Shown piece by piece: positions 33,719 through 42,727 of a stretch of 64,000 nucleotides of DNA. The position numbers and the translations under genes are program-made. Each line of letters begins with the position of its first letter. Within the stretch, counting starts at the first letter, position 1. This stretch comes from CAZLYF01 sp964586835 (GTDB lineage: Bacteria > Bacillota > Clostridia > Christensenellales > Aristaeellaceae), in contig CAZPIC010000012.1 of NCBI GenBank assembly GCA_964586835.1, positions 1 to 64,000 of the forward strand. The letters are read 5' to 3'. The notes beneath the pieces were generated by a model. The model was not told the DNA's origin and ran no database searches. It was given only the letters and a program-made list of their open reading frames with translations.

Positions 33719-35254
33719 TCAGCCGGCTATATCGGTCGCGTACTGCATGATGCGCTCCTGGGTCGCAAAACGGGCATCCAGCTCTCCGGTAATCCTCCCC
33801 TGGCTCATCACGTACACGCGGTCGCTCATGCCCAGGATCTCTGGCAGTTCCGAGGAGATCATCAGGATGGACATGCCTGCGGCGACCAGCCCGTTCATGA
33901 TGGAATAGATCTCATACTTGGCACCCACATCGATGCCACGAGTCGGTTCGTCCAGAATAAGCACGGCGGGCTTCGCGAACAGCCACTTGGCCAGCGACAC
34001 CTTTTGCTGGTTGCCACCGGAGAGGTTGACGACCGTTTGCCGAATCGAGGGCGCCCGGATGTCCAGGTCCTCCTTATAACGGTTGGCAGCAATGATCTCC
34101 TCATGGGGGTTGATGATCAGGCCTTTTTCAAGCTCTCTCAGGTTGGCCAGCGTGATGTTAAAGCGGATATCCTGGATGAGGATGAGGCCCAGACGCTTAC
34201 GGTCCTCAGAGGCATAAGCCAAGCCCGCTCCGATGGCATCAGCTGGGTGCCCGATCCTTTTTTCCTTTCCATGGATGAATATCTCCCCCGACACAATCCG
34301 GTAGCCAGGTGTATTTCCAAACAGGGCCAGCGCCAGCTCTGTCCGGCCCGCCCCCATCAGGCCAGCCAGGCCCACAATCTCGCCACGACGCACCCGCAGG
34401 CTAACACCTTTGAGAATATCCCGGCCTGTAACAGGATGGCGGGCGGTCAGGCTGCGCACCTCAAAGGCTGTTTCCTCCGAGGGCTGCGAGTGACGTTCAG
34501 GGTAGATCTGGTTGATCTCCCTTCCGACCATATGCTGAATGATGCGATACTCCTCCACCTCTCCCGCCGATGCACTCAGAGAACAGACGGTGCGCCCATC
34601 CCTTAGCACCGTGACGGTGTCCGCAATGGAGACCACCTCCCTGAGCCGATGCGAAATCAGGATGATGGTCACCCCATCCCGATCGCGCAGCTCTCGGAGC
34701 AGGCTGAGCAGGTTCTGGCTCTCCGCCTCGTTGAGGGAGGAGGTCGGTTCGTCAAGGATGAGGACCTGCGCCTGCTTGGACAAGGCTTTTGCGATCTCCA
34801 CCAGCTGCTGCTGGCCCACGCGGATCTCACCCGCCTTGATGGAGGGGTTCAGGTTCAGGCGTACCCTCTTCAGGATTCTGTCCGCTTCCACGACAGTCCT
34901 GTTCCAGTCGATCAGCCTGCCCTTCAGCAGCTCATGGCCAAAGAAAATATTCTCATAGAGTGTCAGATCCGGGATGAGAGCCAGCTCCTGATGGATGAAG
35001 GCAATGCTGGCCCGTTCGCTGTCTCGGATGCCCGCAAACCGCTGTGCCTGCCCATTAAGCAGAATGTCCCCGTCATACTGTCCATAGGGATAGACCCCGG
35101 AGAGGATCTTCATCAAGGTTGACTTGCCCGCCCCGTTTTCACCTACCAGGCAGTGAATCTCCCCCCTCCGGACGCTGAAGTCCACGTGGCTCAGCGCCTG
35201 AACTCCAGGAAAAGCCTTTGAAATGTCCCGCATCTCAAGGATCGTGTCCGCCAC
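33719..35254 (-). CDS. Multiple-sugar ABC importer ATPase (GguA/XylG-like)
   Basis: A 511-residue double-NBD ATPase. NBD1: Walker A GENGAGKSTLMK, signature RVGQQQLVEIAKALSKQ, Walker B VLILDEPTSSL. NBD2: degenerate Walker A GLMGAGRTELAL, signature LSGGNQQKVSLAKWLF, Walker B VLILDEPTRGIDVG. GTG 35254 is the best start because GGAGGA stands eight bases upstream; a longer open reading frame runs into the GC-rich hairpin region before it. Confidence 0.9.
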   Translation of the reverse strand: MADTILEMRDISKAFPGVQALSHVDFSVRRGEIHCLVGENGAGKSTLMKILSGVYPYGQYDGDILLNGQAQRFAGIRDSERASIAFIHQELALIPDLTLYENIFFGHELLKGRLIDWNRTVVEADRILKRVRLNLNPSIKAGEIRVGQQQLVEIAKALSKQAQVLILDEPTSSLNEAESQNLLSLLRELRDRDGVTIILISHRLREVVSIADTVTVLRDGRTVCSLSASAGEVEEYRIIQHMVGREINQIYPERHSQPSEETAFEVRSLTARHPVTGRDILKGVSLRVRRGEIVGLAGLMGAGRTELALALFGNTPGYRIVSGEIFIHGKEKRIGHPADAIGAGLAYASEDRKRLGLILIQDIRFNITLANLRELEKGLIINPHEEIIAANRYKEDLDIRAPSIRQTVVNLSGGNQQKVSLAKWLFAKPAVLILDEPTRGIDVGAKYEIYSIMNGLVAAGMSILMISSELPEILGMSDRVYVMSQGRITGELDARFATQERIMQYATDIAG

Positions 35255-35285
35255 TGAGCCCTTCCTCCGTTTAATGGGATCCCCA

Positions 35286-35356
35286 TGACCAACGGGGGGA
35301 GCCCCCTGGGCCCCCCCGGCGCCGCCTCTGGGCGGCTGTTCAGGCGCTTCGCGCCT
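35286..35356 (-). promoter_or_regulatory. GC-rich multi-hairpin spacer between binding protein and ATPase genes
   Basis: Three short stems follow each other: AGGCGC/GCGCCT overlapping the stop of the binding protein (35342-35356), GCCGCC/GGCGGC (35321-35336) and a GGGGG/CCCCC stem (about 35294-35317). No T-run follows. Such spacers after binding-protein genes commonly stabilise the upstream message and lower downstream expression. Confidence 0.5.
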
Positions 35357-36459
35357 TACTGCCAGTTGATGAACTCGCTGCCGTCGTATACGCCACCCTC
35401 GAAGAAGATCTCCACAATGTTGTCCGCCGTGACTGTCACAACGTCGCACTGAATGGAGGGGACATCTGTTACTTCATTGTTGTAGACGGAGTTCGTCTCG
35501 GGCTCTTTGCCGTCACGAAGCGCACTGATGATGGAGAACGTCGCATTCACCAGGTCCTGCGGGTCTTTGTAGACCGTCATGGACTGCTTGCCATCGATGA
35601 TATACTGCACGGAGGCTTCCACGCCGTCCGCACCCGCGATATAGAGCTTCTCTACCTCACCGTCCGCCAGGAAGGCATCCGCCAGTGCACGGGCACAGTC
35701 GTCATCCGCAGGTCCAAGGACGTACACGGTTCCCTTGGCTTCCGCGGGAGCCGCTGTCAGGTGGGCTTCCGCCAGGGTCTTGGAGACGCTCATCGTCCAC
35801 TCGGTGTCGATGGTGCTCATGATGGCGACCTTCTCGTCACGGGACAGCTCAGCCTTATCCTTGTACTCAACAGCCTTTTCACAGTTGCGCACTGTGAAGG
35901 TGCCATCAGCAATCAGGGGCTGCAGGATGCTCCAGGCGCCATCCAGGAAGATGAAGGAGTTGTTGTCTGTCAGCGCGCCGGCATACATGTACAGGTTGTT
36001 GCCCTTGGAGCCCGGCTCCACCTGGTCGGCCAGATACTGCGCCTGCGCCTCGCCCACCTTCATGCTGTCGAAGGTGATGTAATAGTCGATCTTGTCCGTC
36101 CCCATGATCAGGCGGTCATAAGAGATCACGACAGCGCCCTCGTCACTGGCCATGTTGACTGCAGCCGCAGCCGCAGCTGCGTCATACGCGCACAGCACGA
36201 TCACGTTTGCGCCCATGCCAAGAAGGGTTTCCACGTTGGTCTTCTCGACCGCCGAACTCTTTTCCGAGAAGAGGATCTGGGCATTGTACCCGCCTTCCGC
36301 GATGGATTTGAGGAACATGGCCTCATCCCCCAGCCAGCGGGACTCTTCCCGCGTGGGCAGCACGATGCCGATGTCAACTCCGGCAGCCTGTGCTCCGATG
36401 CCAAAAACGAGGCTCAGCACAAGGGTTACAGACAGGGACAGGGTGAACAGTCTTTTCAT
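35356..36459 (-). CDS. ChvE/XylF-like sugar-binding protein
   Basis: A 367-residue type I binding protein. Residues 1-25 are a signal peptide ending AQAAG without a lipobox cysteine. The mature protein contains VDIGIVLPTREESRWLGDEAMFLKSIAEGGY, VVISYDRLIMGTDKIDYYITFDSMKVGEAQAQYLADQ and VLGPADDDCARALADAFLADG, which are the ligand-cleft blocks of ChvE/MmsE-type proteins that bind several monosaccharides. It is the first gene of its operon and has its own promoter. Confidence 0.9.
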   Translation of the reverse strand: MKRLFTLSLSVTLVLSLVFGIGAQAAGVDIGIVLPTREESRWLGDEAMFLKSIAEGGYNAQILFSEKSSAVEKTNVETLLGMGANVIVLCAYDAAAAAAAVNMASDEGAVVISYDRLIMGTDKIDYYITFDSMKVGEAQAQYLADQVEPGSKGNNLYMYAGALTDNNSFIFLDGAWSILQPLIADGTFTVRNCEKAVEYKDKAELSRDEKVAIMSTIDTEWTMSVSKTLAEAHLTAAPAEAKGTVYVLGPADDDCARALADAFLADGEVEKLYIAGADGVEASVQYIIDGKQSMTVYKDPQDLVNATFSIISALRDGKEPETNSVYNNEVTDVPSIQCDVVTVTADNIVEIFFEGGVYDGSEFINWQ

Positions 36460-36522
36460 CGAAATCCCTCCGTTTGTATTATTACCGCAGCCGCGCCAAA
36501 CCCCGCGCGGCCTGCTGCGTCA

Positions 36523-36551
36523 AGTATACCAGCCCCCTGCGATCCGTTCAA
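36523..36551 (-). promoter_or_regulatory. Promoter of the ChvE-like importer operon
   Basis: Minus-strand TTGAAC (36551-36546) and TATACT (36528-36523) lie 17 bases apart, about 64 bases before ATG 36459. Confidence 0.65.
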
Positions 36552-36679
36552 GCCTTTGGGGACGGTTTCCTGATCCAAGCACCAGCAAGCGAAAGGCCGG
36601 GCGACGCCATGCCTCAGGCGCCTGCCCGACAGACCGGCGCAGCGGATTCTCAGGGCCAGGCTGACAGGTCCCGGTCGGC

Positions 36680-37531
36680 TCAGGCTTTGACCCCCCCGGC
36701 TGTCAGCCCTCCGACCAGGTGCTTTTCGATGATCGTAAACAGGATGATCACAGGTACGGTCGCCATAAGGGACACCGCAAACAGGTACCACCACTGAATG
36801 AACGTATACCCGTAGAAGGCGCGCATGCCGACCGTCAGGGTTTTTCTCATCGTCGATCCGATGAGGGTCAGGGCAATGGGATATTCGTTCCAGGCACTGA
36901 TGAAAACGAAGATCAGCGCTGTGACAATCCCCGGGGCAGCCAGCGGCAGAATGATCCTGATCATCGCGGAAACAGAGTTGCATCCGTCGATCATGGCGCT
37001 CTGCTCCAGGTCCCTGGGGATGGTTACAAAGGTGCCACGCAGAATCCAGACCGCGAACGCCTGGTTAAATGCGGCGTTGACAAGGATGAGGGACAGAAGC
37101 CTGTCCTGGATGTTGAAAAATACACAGACCTTGTAGATGCCAATGAGCAGGACGACAGCCGTGAACATCTGGCTGACGACAATCAAGCGCATGAAAAACG
37201 AGCGGCCCCGAAACCTCATGCGCGTCAGCGCATAAGCTGCGGGCACGGCGCAGAAGATACACAGCAACGTCGATACCACCGATACCACCAGCGTATTTGA
37301 AAAAAACTGCGCCAGAGGAATCGCAGACCATACGTCTATATAGTTCCTCCACTTCCATACCTCCGGCCACATCTTGGGCGGGATCTGGTAAATCTGATCG
37401 AGATCTGTGAAGGAGGTGACCAGCATGACGAGATAGGGATAAAGAAGGATCACGCTCGTAAGGGTGACGAAGGCATAGAGCACGATGCGCCCGGCCCGCG
37501 TGGACTTTTTATACCCGGTTCCGGCTGTCAT
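36680..37531 (-). CDS. ABC sugar importer permease (MalG-like)
   Basis: A 283-residue CUT1 permease with six spans. The EAA loop reads EQSAMIDGCNSVSAMIRIILPLAAPG and the C-terminal tail KHLVGGLTAGGVKA is typical of MalG/AraQ-type proteins. It starts one base inside the stop of the upstream permease (TGATG). No ATPase gene follows; the operon ends here. Confidence 0.88.
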   Translation of the reverse strand: MTAGTGYKKSTRAGRIVLYAFVTLTSVILLYPYLVMLVTSFTDLDQIYQIPPKMWPEVWKWRNYIDVWSAIPLAQFFSNTLVVSVVSTLLCIFCAVPAAYALTRMRFRGRSFFMRLIVVSQMFTAVVLLIGIYKVCVFFNIQDRLLSLILVNAAFNQAFAVWILRGTFVTIPRDLEQSAMIDGCNSVSAMIRIILPLAAPGIVTALIFVFISAWNEYPIALTLIGSTMRKTLTVGMRAFYGYTFIQWWYLFAVSLMATVPVIILFTIIEKHLVGGLTAGGVKA

Positions 37532-38445
37532 CAGAGCTCCACCTCGTCCTTCATGGTGTAATTCATGTACACAAGTGCGACGATCAGCATGACCACAAAG
37601 CCAATGACGCTGATCGCGGCAGCGCGCCCGTACTTCAGGTTTCTGAAGGCGAGAAAATACAGATATGTCGTGATCGTGTCCGCCTGGTGGGCATAGGAAC
37701 TCTGCTTGGCGATGGTCCAGACAATAGGGAAAGAGTTGAACACATAGATGAAGTTGAGCACAAGGGAGGTGTTAAGCGCCGGTTTCAGGCAAGGAAACGT
37801 AATGTGTACCAGGCGCTTCCAGGACCCGGCACCGTCGATGGAGGCGGATTCGTAATAGTCCTGCGGGATCGTTTGCAGGCCGCTCAGGAGGCAGAACGTG
37901 GTGAAGGGTACCGTTACCACGATGGCAACCGCGATCATACAGGAAAAGGTAGACTGGGCATTGGCAAGCCAGTTGACCGAGGGGACGCCCAGGACATTTA
38001 AAAGCGCGTTGAGCGAGCCATACTCGAAGTTGAACATATAGTCCCACATGGAGGCGGTCACGGCCAGCGCTGTAGCCCAGGGGAAGATCAGGATGGTCCT
38101 GGCTACCTTGCGCCCGACAAACTGCTCATTGAGGGCGAGGGCGAGCGCGTAGCCCAGCAGGGTGCTGATCCCCACAGTCGCCACCGTCCATACTGCGGTG
38201 TTTCTCATTACAATGCCAAAGACACCACTGGACAGGACGTTGGCGTAATTGTCAAAGCCGTTGAAAGCCTTGATGATGCCTGCCTTGCTGATGTCACACA
38301 GCGACATCCAGATCGTCTGCCCGATGGGGATGAACACCATCACAAACATCAGAATCGCCGACGGGAGCAGCCATAGATAGGGCTCCGCCGCCTTGATGAT
38401 ATGCTTTATCCTTTTTTGATGGAAAGGGGTGATTGGTTGCAGCAA
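37531..38445 (-). CDS. ABC sugar importer permease (MalF-like), likely TTG start
   Basis: A 304-residue CUT1 permease. The hydrophobic start AEPYLWLLPSAILMFVMVFIPIGQTIWMSLCD and the EAA loop YESASIDGAGSWKRLVHITFPCLKPAL are clear. No ATG is suitably placed. TTG 38445 gives a normal N-terminus (LLQPITPFHQKRIKHII) with GGAG eight bases upstream, while longer readings would extend back through the terminator hairpin. It follows the binding-protein gene. Confidence 0.82.
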   Translation of the reverse strand: MLQPITPFHQKRIKHIIKAAEPYLWLLPSAILMFVMVFIPIGQTIWMSLCDISKAGIIKAFNGFDNYANVLSSGVFGIVMRNTAVWTVATVGISTLLGYALALALNEQFVGRKVARTILIFPWATALAVTASMWDYMFNFEYGSLNALLNVLGVPSVNWLANAQSTFSCMIAVAIVVTVPFTTFCLLSGLQTIPQDYYESASIDGAGSWKRLVHITFPCLKPALNTSLVLNFIYVFNSFPIVWTIAKQSSYAHQADTITTYLYFLAFRNLKYGRAAAISVIGFVVMLIVALVYMNYTMKDEVEL

Positions 38446-38463
38446 GGGTCCGTCTCCAAATAT

Positions 38464-38512
38464 CAAAAAAATCCAAGGGACCGGGGCGGAGGGGCTGTCC
38501 TCCCCCCGGTCC
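38464..38512 (-). terminator. Intra-operon terminator after the binding-protein gene
   Basis: On the minus strand a GGACCGGGG/CCCCGGTCC stem (38512-38504 with 38486-38478) is followed by CTTGGATTTTTTT. This intrinsic terminator lies between the binding-protein stop and the permease start, so most transcripts should end after the binding protein, giving the excess of binding protein that such importers need. Confidence 0.75.
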
Positions 38513-38545
38513 TTTGCGGGCAACGACCGTGCGTTCGATCCGGAA

Positions 38546-39772
38546 TCAGTCTTCCAGCACGACCTGCTGGGCATGGTCCAGCGCGCTTTGAGCATCCATC
38601 ACACCCGCAACCACGTTTTGCACCGCCTCGATGACCGCGTATTGAGCGGTTTTCCAGGCAATGTGGGTGGTCGGGTAGAATTTCGCCGTCTTCAGCTGCT
38701 CCAGATAGCCGGCAAAGAACTCGCTGTCGGACGCCAGTTTTACAATCCCGCTCTGGGTGGCGGGCAGCATCCCTTCGATATTGCACCAGTCTGGATAAAT
38801 TTCGTCAGAATAGAACACGTCCAGGAAGGCGCTGATCGCGTCGAGCTTCTCGTCAGAATCGTTATTGTCAAAGACCATCATGACATCCTGGACGCCCAGC
38901 TGCACGTTTTGCTCCCTATTGTCTGCCCGCGGGATGGACGCGACACCCAGATCAAGGTCGGGATAGAGGCCGGGGAAGAAGTTCGCAGTGTTCATCATTG
39001 CGATTTTTCCATTAGCCATGACCGCCTGCAGATCATCGCGGTTATCCGTCTGCGGGTTGGCGTTGCAGAAGCCCTTTTCCACCAAGCCCACCATGAAGTT
39101 AACCGCCTCAACGTTTTCCTCGCAGTTCAGGATCCATTCGTCGTCCTCATTGAGGAAGCCGCCGCCATTATTCCAGGCATAGTAGGCAAAGGTGGCCTGG
39201 CCTTCGTTAGCGGAGAAGGTAATTCCCCACGGATACACAGCCCCGCCGTAGAAGTCCAGGATCTTCTGGCAAACTTCCTCAAGTTCGCTCCAGGTCTCCG
39301 GAGCTTTTTCGATGCCTACCTCCTCAAAGATGGCCTTTGAATAGTACAAAGAGCGGACGGATGCCAGGATCGGCAGCGCATAGATGGTGCCCTCGTCATC
39401 CACGTTGTTCTCGTAGAAGGTGGCGTATAGGTTTTTAGAAAGGGCTTCTGAGGTGTAGTTTGCTGCCGGGAGAAGGAGTTCATCCTCCAGATATTGGGAG
39501 AAAGCGTCAATGTTGAGGATGTCCGGCGCCTGACGGCCCGCAATCAGTGTGGAAACACGGGTCCCCACATCGTCCCAGGAGACCATCTCAAGGTCTACCT
39601 TCACATCCGGACGAATCTTCGCGTACGCGTCAAGGATCTTGTTCATGTAGCCTTCCGTGTGGTCACTGTATTCGCAGATGATCACCTTGATGGAGATGTC
39701 TTCCGCTGCGGCTGTCGCAACCAGGCCGGACATCAGGGCCAGCACCATCAGAAACATCAAGACTCGTTTCAT
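38546..39772 (-). CDS. ABC importer solute-binding protein (MalE/UgpB-like)
   Basis: A 408-residue family 1 extracellular binding protein. The signal peptide (MKRVLMFLMVLALMSGLVATAAAED) ends in AAA with no lipobox cysteine. Typical blocks are KIRPDVKVDLEMVSWDDVGTRVSTLIAGRQAPDILNIDAF near residues 45-85 and FYDGGAVYPWGITF-like residues in the centre (FYGGAVYPWGITFSANEG). An AGGAGGG site precedes ATG 39772. It heads a binding protein-MalF-MalG operon without an ATPase. Confidence 0.9.
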   Translation of the reverse strand: MKRVLMFLMVLALMSGLVATAAAEDISIKVIICEYSDHTEGYMNKILDAYAKIRPDVKVDLEMVSWDDVGTRVSTLIAGRQAPDILNIDAFSQYLEDELLLPAANYTSEALSKNLYATFYENNVDDEGTIYALPILASVRSLYYSKAIFEEVGIEKAPETWSELEEVCQKILDFYGGAVYPWGITFSANEGQATFAYYAWNNGGGFLNEDDEWILNCEENVEAVNFMVGLVEKGFCNANPQTDNRDDLQAVMANGKIAMMNTANFFPGLYPDLDLGVASIPRADNREQNVQLGVQDVMMVFDNNDSDEKLDAISAFLDVFYSDEIYPDWCNIEGMLPATQSGIVKLASDSEFFAGYLEQLKTAKFYPTTHIAWKTAQYAVIEAVQNVVAGVMDAQSALDHAQQVVLED

Positions 39773-39839
39773 GGGAACCCTCCTATCATCCTTTGGATCA
39801 TGGGCTCGCGCAACTCCCGTGCGCGGCTGATTTGTAAGA

Positions 39840-39868
39840 AGCATAAATGTCCTTGAGGGTTCTGTCAA
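39840..39868 (-). promoter_or_regulatory. Promoter of the MalEFG-type operon
   Basis: Minus-strand TTGACA (39868-39863) and TATGCT (39845-39840) are 17 bases apart, about 68 bases before the start codon. Confidence 0.7.
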
Positions 39869-39899
39869 GATAGCGGTCCAACTGGCTCTTCATCTATCT

Positions 39900-40063
39900 C
39901 CGTGAAAAAGTCCGGCCAACGATTGACATGGAACCTTTGCCACCGTGAATATGCCAGCCTGAGAGCCATCCCATGCGCAAAATGAGCCGGCTTGCCGCAA
40001 AAAAGCCATCACGGTGGCCTTTCCATGTCAATCGTTGGCAAAGTACTGTCCACTGTTTCACGG
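39900..40063. repeat. Nested inverted repeat, MITE-like
   Basis: An 18-base arm CCAACGATTGACATGGAA (39916-39933) recurs inverted at 40021-40038. A second matching arm, CCACCGTGA (39940-39948), recurs inverted at 40009-40017. The outer CCGTGAAAAAGT (39900-39911) pairs with ACTGTTTCACGG (40052-40063) with one mismatch. The loop is 60 bases. No gene is inside. It may be a small non-autonomous element or a very long RNA hairpin. Confidence 0.75.
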
Positions 40064-40316
40064 AAGGAAATGAAGGGCCCACCATATTCATTGAGCGGTG
40101 ATGCTGCAGCGGTAGCGCGGAATCCCGAAACCTTTTAAGCCCTGTCCTCCAGCTTGCCCGACAAATCACGGAGACGAAACCCATCCGCAACGCGTCGCTG
40201 AAAAGCTGTACACCTGTACCCTCTCCCCCTGCGCAGACCCTGGGACACGCTTACCCTGTGGTGCTGGACCTTCGCGTGCACAGCGCAGGATGGGTCGTGA
40301 ATGGTCGCGTGAAAGA
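40064..40316. other. Gene-free interval
   Basis: About 250 bases between the inverted repeat and the terminator of the amino-sugar operon. Short open frames have no family motif or ribosome binding site. I see nothing clear in it. Confidence 0.5.
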
Positions 40317-40354
40317 ACCCGCCTCCCCTTCGCGAACGCGAAGGGGAGGCGGGT
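40317..40354 (-). terminator. Terminator-like perfect hairpin after the amino-sugar operon
   Basis: ACCCGCCTCCCCTTCGCG and its exact complement (18 bases each) are separated by two bases. It lies 29 bases after the stop of the NagB-like gene. The following minus-strand sequence TCTTTC is only moderately T-rich, so strength as a terminator is uncertain, but the fold is very stable. Confidence 0.7.
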
Positions 40355-40382
40355 GAATACCGGATCAAGGTTGCCGCCTGAA

Positions 40383-41351
40383 TCAGTAGCCCACCTTATC
40401 CCAGCAGTCAAAGGGTGCAGCCAGCGACTCGGAGACGTAGACCTGGGTCTTCATCACCTGCAGCATGCTGCTGGGAACCAGCGGCGTGACCGGTCCATGC
40501 AAAACCAGGCGGCTGGTCATACGCTGCCAGGAAGAGAAGGTACCGTTGGTCTCCAGGGCGTGCACCTCGATGCGCTCCTTCGCCCTCTTGACGTCGACGG
40601 GGCCGATGGTCGCAGCATAGGGGGGCACGGCGGCAAGATACCCGCTCTGTCCGAAGACACCGTGGAGCGAGTTTTGCGCGACGGTCAGAGGATGCAGCTT
40701 GATGAGGGAAGCTTCCATATTAAGCCATTCCTCTATATCGTCGCTCAGAAAGGGTTCTACCGGATCGATAAAGGCCATGTGACCCGTCCATCCGGGAGAG
40801 GAGGAGCAAATATCCGCTCCCCCTTCGCTGACGTCGTGAATGAGCTTGGAATAATGCCCGAAGTTCTCGTTGGTCGGGTAATAGATCTGTTTGAGGGGCA
40901 TACGCAGTTTCTCATCAATCTCGTAGAAGAAGTACTTCAGAAGGGAGCGCGAAAAACTGGCTTTGTAGCTCAGAGGGGCGATGTTGCCCGCCTCATCCGC
41001 CCATTCATCCATCGCGAAGACGGATACCTTGCTACAGTCTACCTTGAAATAGTTGATCAGCTTCGCAAGGGGGATATAGGTGTCCGGCTCGGGATTTCCA
41101 AGGATCATGGAGAACTTACGCCCCGCTTCACTGGCAGCCTTCAGGCGCGTAAAGAGGGTTGCAATGAGGACAGGGTGAGGGTTCAGCATGACTTTCACGT
41201 CAAATTCCGGATGCCAGTGCGGTTCGCGCTTTTCAAGGTCCGTCCCTGACATCAGGCGCAGCTTCTCGCAGAGTTCCCGGTCCTTGAAGGGCACATAGTC
41301 CTCCGGCGTGAACTTGAAGTCGGTCGGGGGGCCAAAAACGATGTCCTTCAT
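40383..41351 (-). CDS. Glucosamine-6-phosphate deaminase (NagB)-like protein, variant active site
   Basis: A 322-residue NagB/6-phosphogluconolactonase-fold protein, longer than classical NagB (about 240-265). The general-base Asp is present in VFAMDEW (Asp115, equivalent to Asp72 of NagB). The DGHIAFNEP segment reads TGHMAFIDP: the His (191) is kept, the preceding Asp is Thr189 and the Glu is Asp196. This points to deamination or isomerisation of a modified amino-sugar phosphate. The gene overlaps the ceramidase-like gene by ATGA and ends an operon that starts with NagA. Confidence 0.78.
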   Translation of the reverse strand: MKDIVFGPPTDFKFTPEDYVPFKDRELCEKLRLMSGTDLEKREPHWHPEFDVKVMLNPHPVLIATLFTRLKAASEAGRKFSMILGNPEPDTYIPLAKLINYFKVDCSKVSVFAMDEWADEAGNIAPLSYKASFSRSLLKYFFYEIDEKLRMPLKQIYYPTNENFGHYSKLIHDVSEGGADICSSSPGWTGHMAFIDPVEPFLSDDIEEWLNMEASLIKLHPLTVAQNSLHGVFGQSGYLAAVPPYAATIGPVDVKRAKERIEVHALETNGTFSSWQRMTSRLVLHGPVTPLVPSSMLQVMKTQVYVSESLAAPFDCWDKVGY

Positions 41352-42727
41352 GTGGATGTTCCTCCCTGTGAAATAGTATTTGGTTGGTTATGTGCAAACA
41401 GCGCGCGGACCAGTCCGGCCGCAGCGCCGGCAACCATCTCTCCCACTCCCGGGCAAAAGCTGGATGAGCGGGCCTCGTACCCTCCCTCGTCATAGGCGTC
41501 CTGTGTGGGAAAGTAGCCCTGGTATCCGTTTGCGCAGCAGGTGACCAGCTGCATCGCGCAGGGCGAGGTCTCAAGGACGTGCCGCCCGATCTCCGTAAAG
41601 GGCTCACCAGGAATGCCCGCGATGCAGACGCTGCCCACACGCAACGCGGTCATCCGAAGGGGCACCTGATCAGGCATGTCCTCTGTATCGATCATCCGCT
41701 GTGCCTCCGCCACGAGCATTGTGATCCCCATGCCTGTTTCCGGGATCAGGTCGTCGCGGCCTTCGCTGTGCCACTGAACAATCTGCCGCGCACGGGGCAA
41801 GTCTTCCGGCCGGCCTTTGTTTACCCGAACCCAGAGCTCTGTTTCCGCCGCATCCACGCCCCCATCATCAGCGTGCTTTGCATGGGTGTATGCCCGAAGA
41901 GCGCCGGCTGCCAGGCAGCGAGCCATGTGGCGGGCAACAGCATAGCCGTTCATGGGTGTGTCGGGCGCTGCGTGCACGTCAATGTGATTGGTGTCTCCCT
42001 CCGCTCCGTTGAGAAACAGCACCCGGCACCCCGGAAGAGCGCCCTCAAGCGCTTCTCTGAGAAAGCCGGGAAAGTCGGCGGAGATCGCCGTGTCGTTGGC
42101 GCTGGATGACAGCGCGCCCCCACCGCCAACAACATCCGCGTGCACCGCAAAGTTCAGGACGAGGATCTCCGGCTTTCCCTCCCTGACAATGCGGACAAGC
42201 CCCAGCCGCTCGTCAGGCTGGCCCATGGGATAGGCGATGTCTGGGTTGCCGATGCCGGGATTCGTACGGACAGACCCGTCCTTCATCCTGAAGCGGCGAA
42301 TGAACGCGATCCCCGGCACCTGCTCCACGGCTGTGTGCAGGCGGCAGGGTGACAGGTCATTGACCGCCAGCGCTGCAGCCTGTGCCAGCAATGACCCCAG
42401 CCTGCTGTTGTAAAGAGGGTCCGGGGGAAACAGGTCTCCGCCGGTAACGGGCCCCGTATGCGTATGTGTGCAGGCGATGAAGACCTGCTCCCTCGCGAGG
42501 CCGACCGCCTTCCCTACTGCAAGGCGAAGGTTGTCCATGAGCTCCTGCCGGACACCAATGAGGTCCAGGCTGATGAGGAGCGCAAGGCTGTCCCCATCCC
42601 GAAAGGCACAGACGCTGGCCAGGAGCGGGTCATGCACAGAGGCGGCACGCCTTGCTTCGTAATATCCCGACAGATGAATCCCCATCGGCGGCGTGATATC
42701 TATGCGCGCAAAGCCGGCCTCCATCAA
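41348..42727 (-). CDS. Neutral/alkaline ceramidase N-terminal-domain protein
   Basis: A 459-residue protein of the neutral/alkaline non-lysosomal ceramidase family, a zinc-dependent amidase fold. It opens with GFARIDITPPMGIHLSGYY, the family's start motif. Metal-ligand-type blocks CTHTHTGP (about residues 85-92) and LNFAVHADVVGG follow, then FLNGAEGDTNH, which contains the nucleophilic-Ser-region equivalent. No signal peptide is present, so it should be cytoplasmic, unlike secreted ceramidases. Overlap by ATGA with NagA upstream and with the NagB-like gene downstream suggests removal of an N-acyl or similar group from an amino-sugar derivative. That role is inferred only. Confidence 0.8.
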   Translation of the reverse strand: MMEAGFARIDITPPMGIHLSGYYEARRAASVHDPLLASVCAFRDGDSLALLISLDLIGVRQELMDNLRLAVGKAVGLAREQVFIACTHTHTGPVTGGDLFPPDPLYNSRLGSLLAQAAALAVNDLSPCRLHTAVEQVPGIAFIRRFRMKDGSVRTNPGIGNPDIAYPMGQPDERLGLVRIVREGKPEILVLNFAVHADVVGGGGALSSSANDTAISADFPGFLREALEGALPGCRVLFLNGAEGDTNHIDVHAAPDTPMNGYAVARHMARCLAAGALRAYTHAKHADDGGVDAAETELWVRVNKGRPEDLPRARQIVQWHSEGRDDLIPETGMGITMLVAEAQRMIDTEDMPDQVPLRMTALRVGSVCIAGIPGEPFTEIGRHVLETSPCAMQLVTCCANGYQGYFPTQDAYDEGGYEARSSSFCPGVGEMVAGAAAGLVRALFAHNQPNTISQGGTST

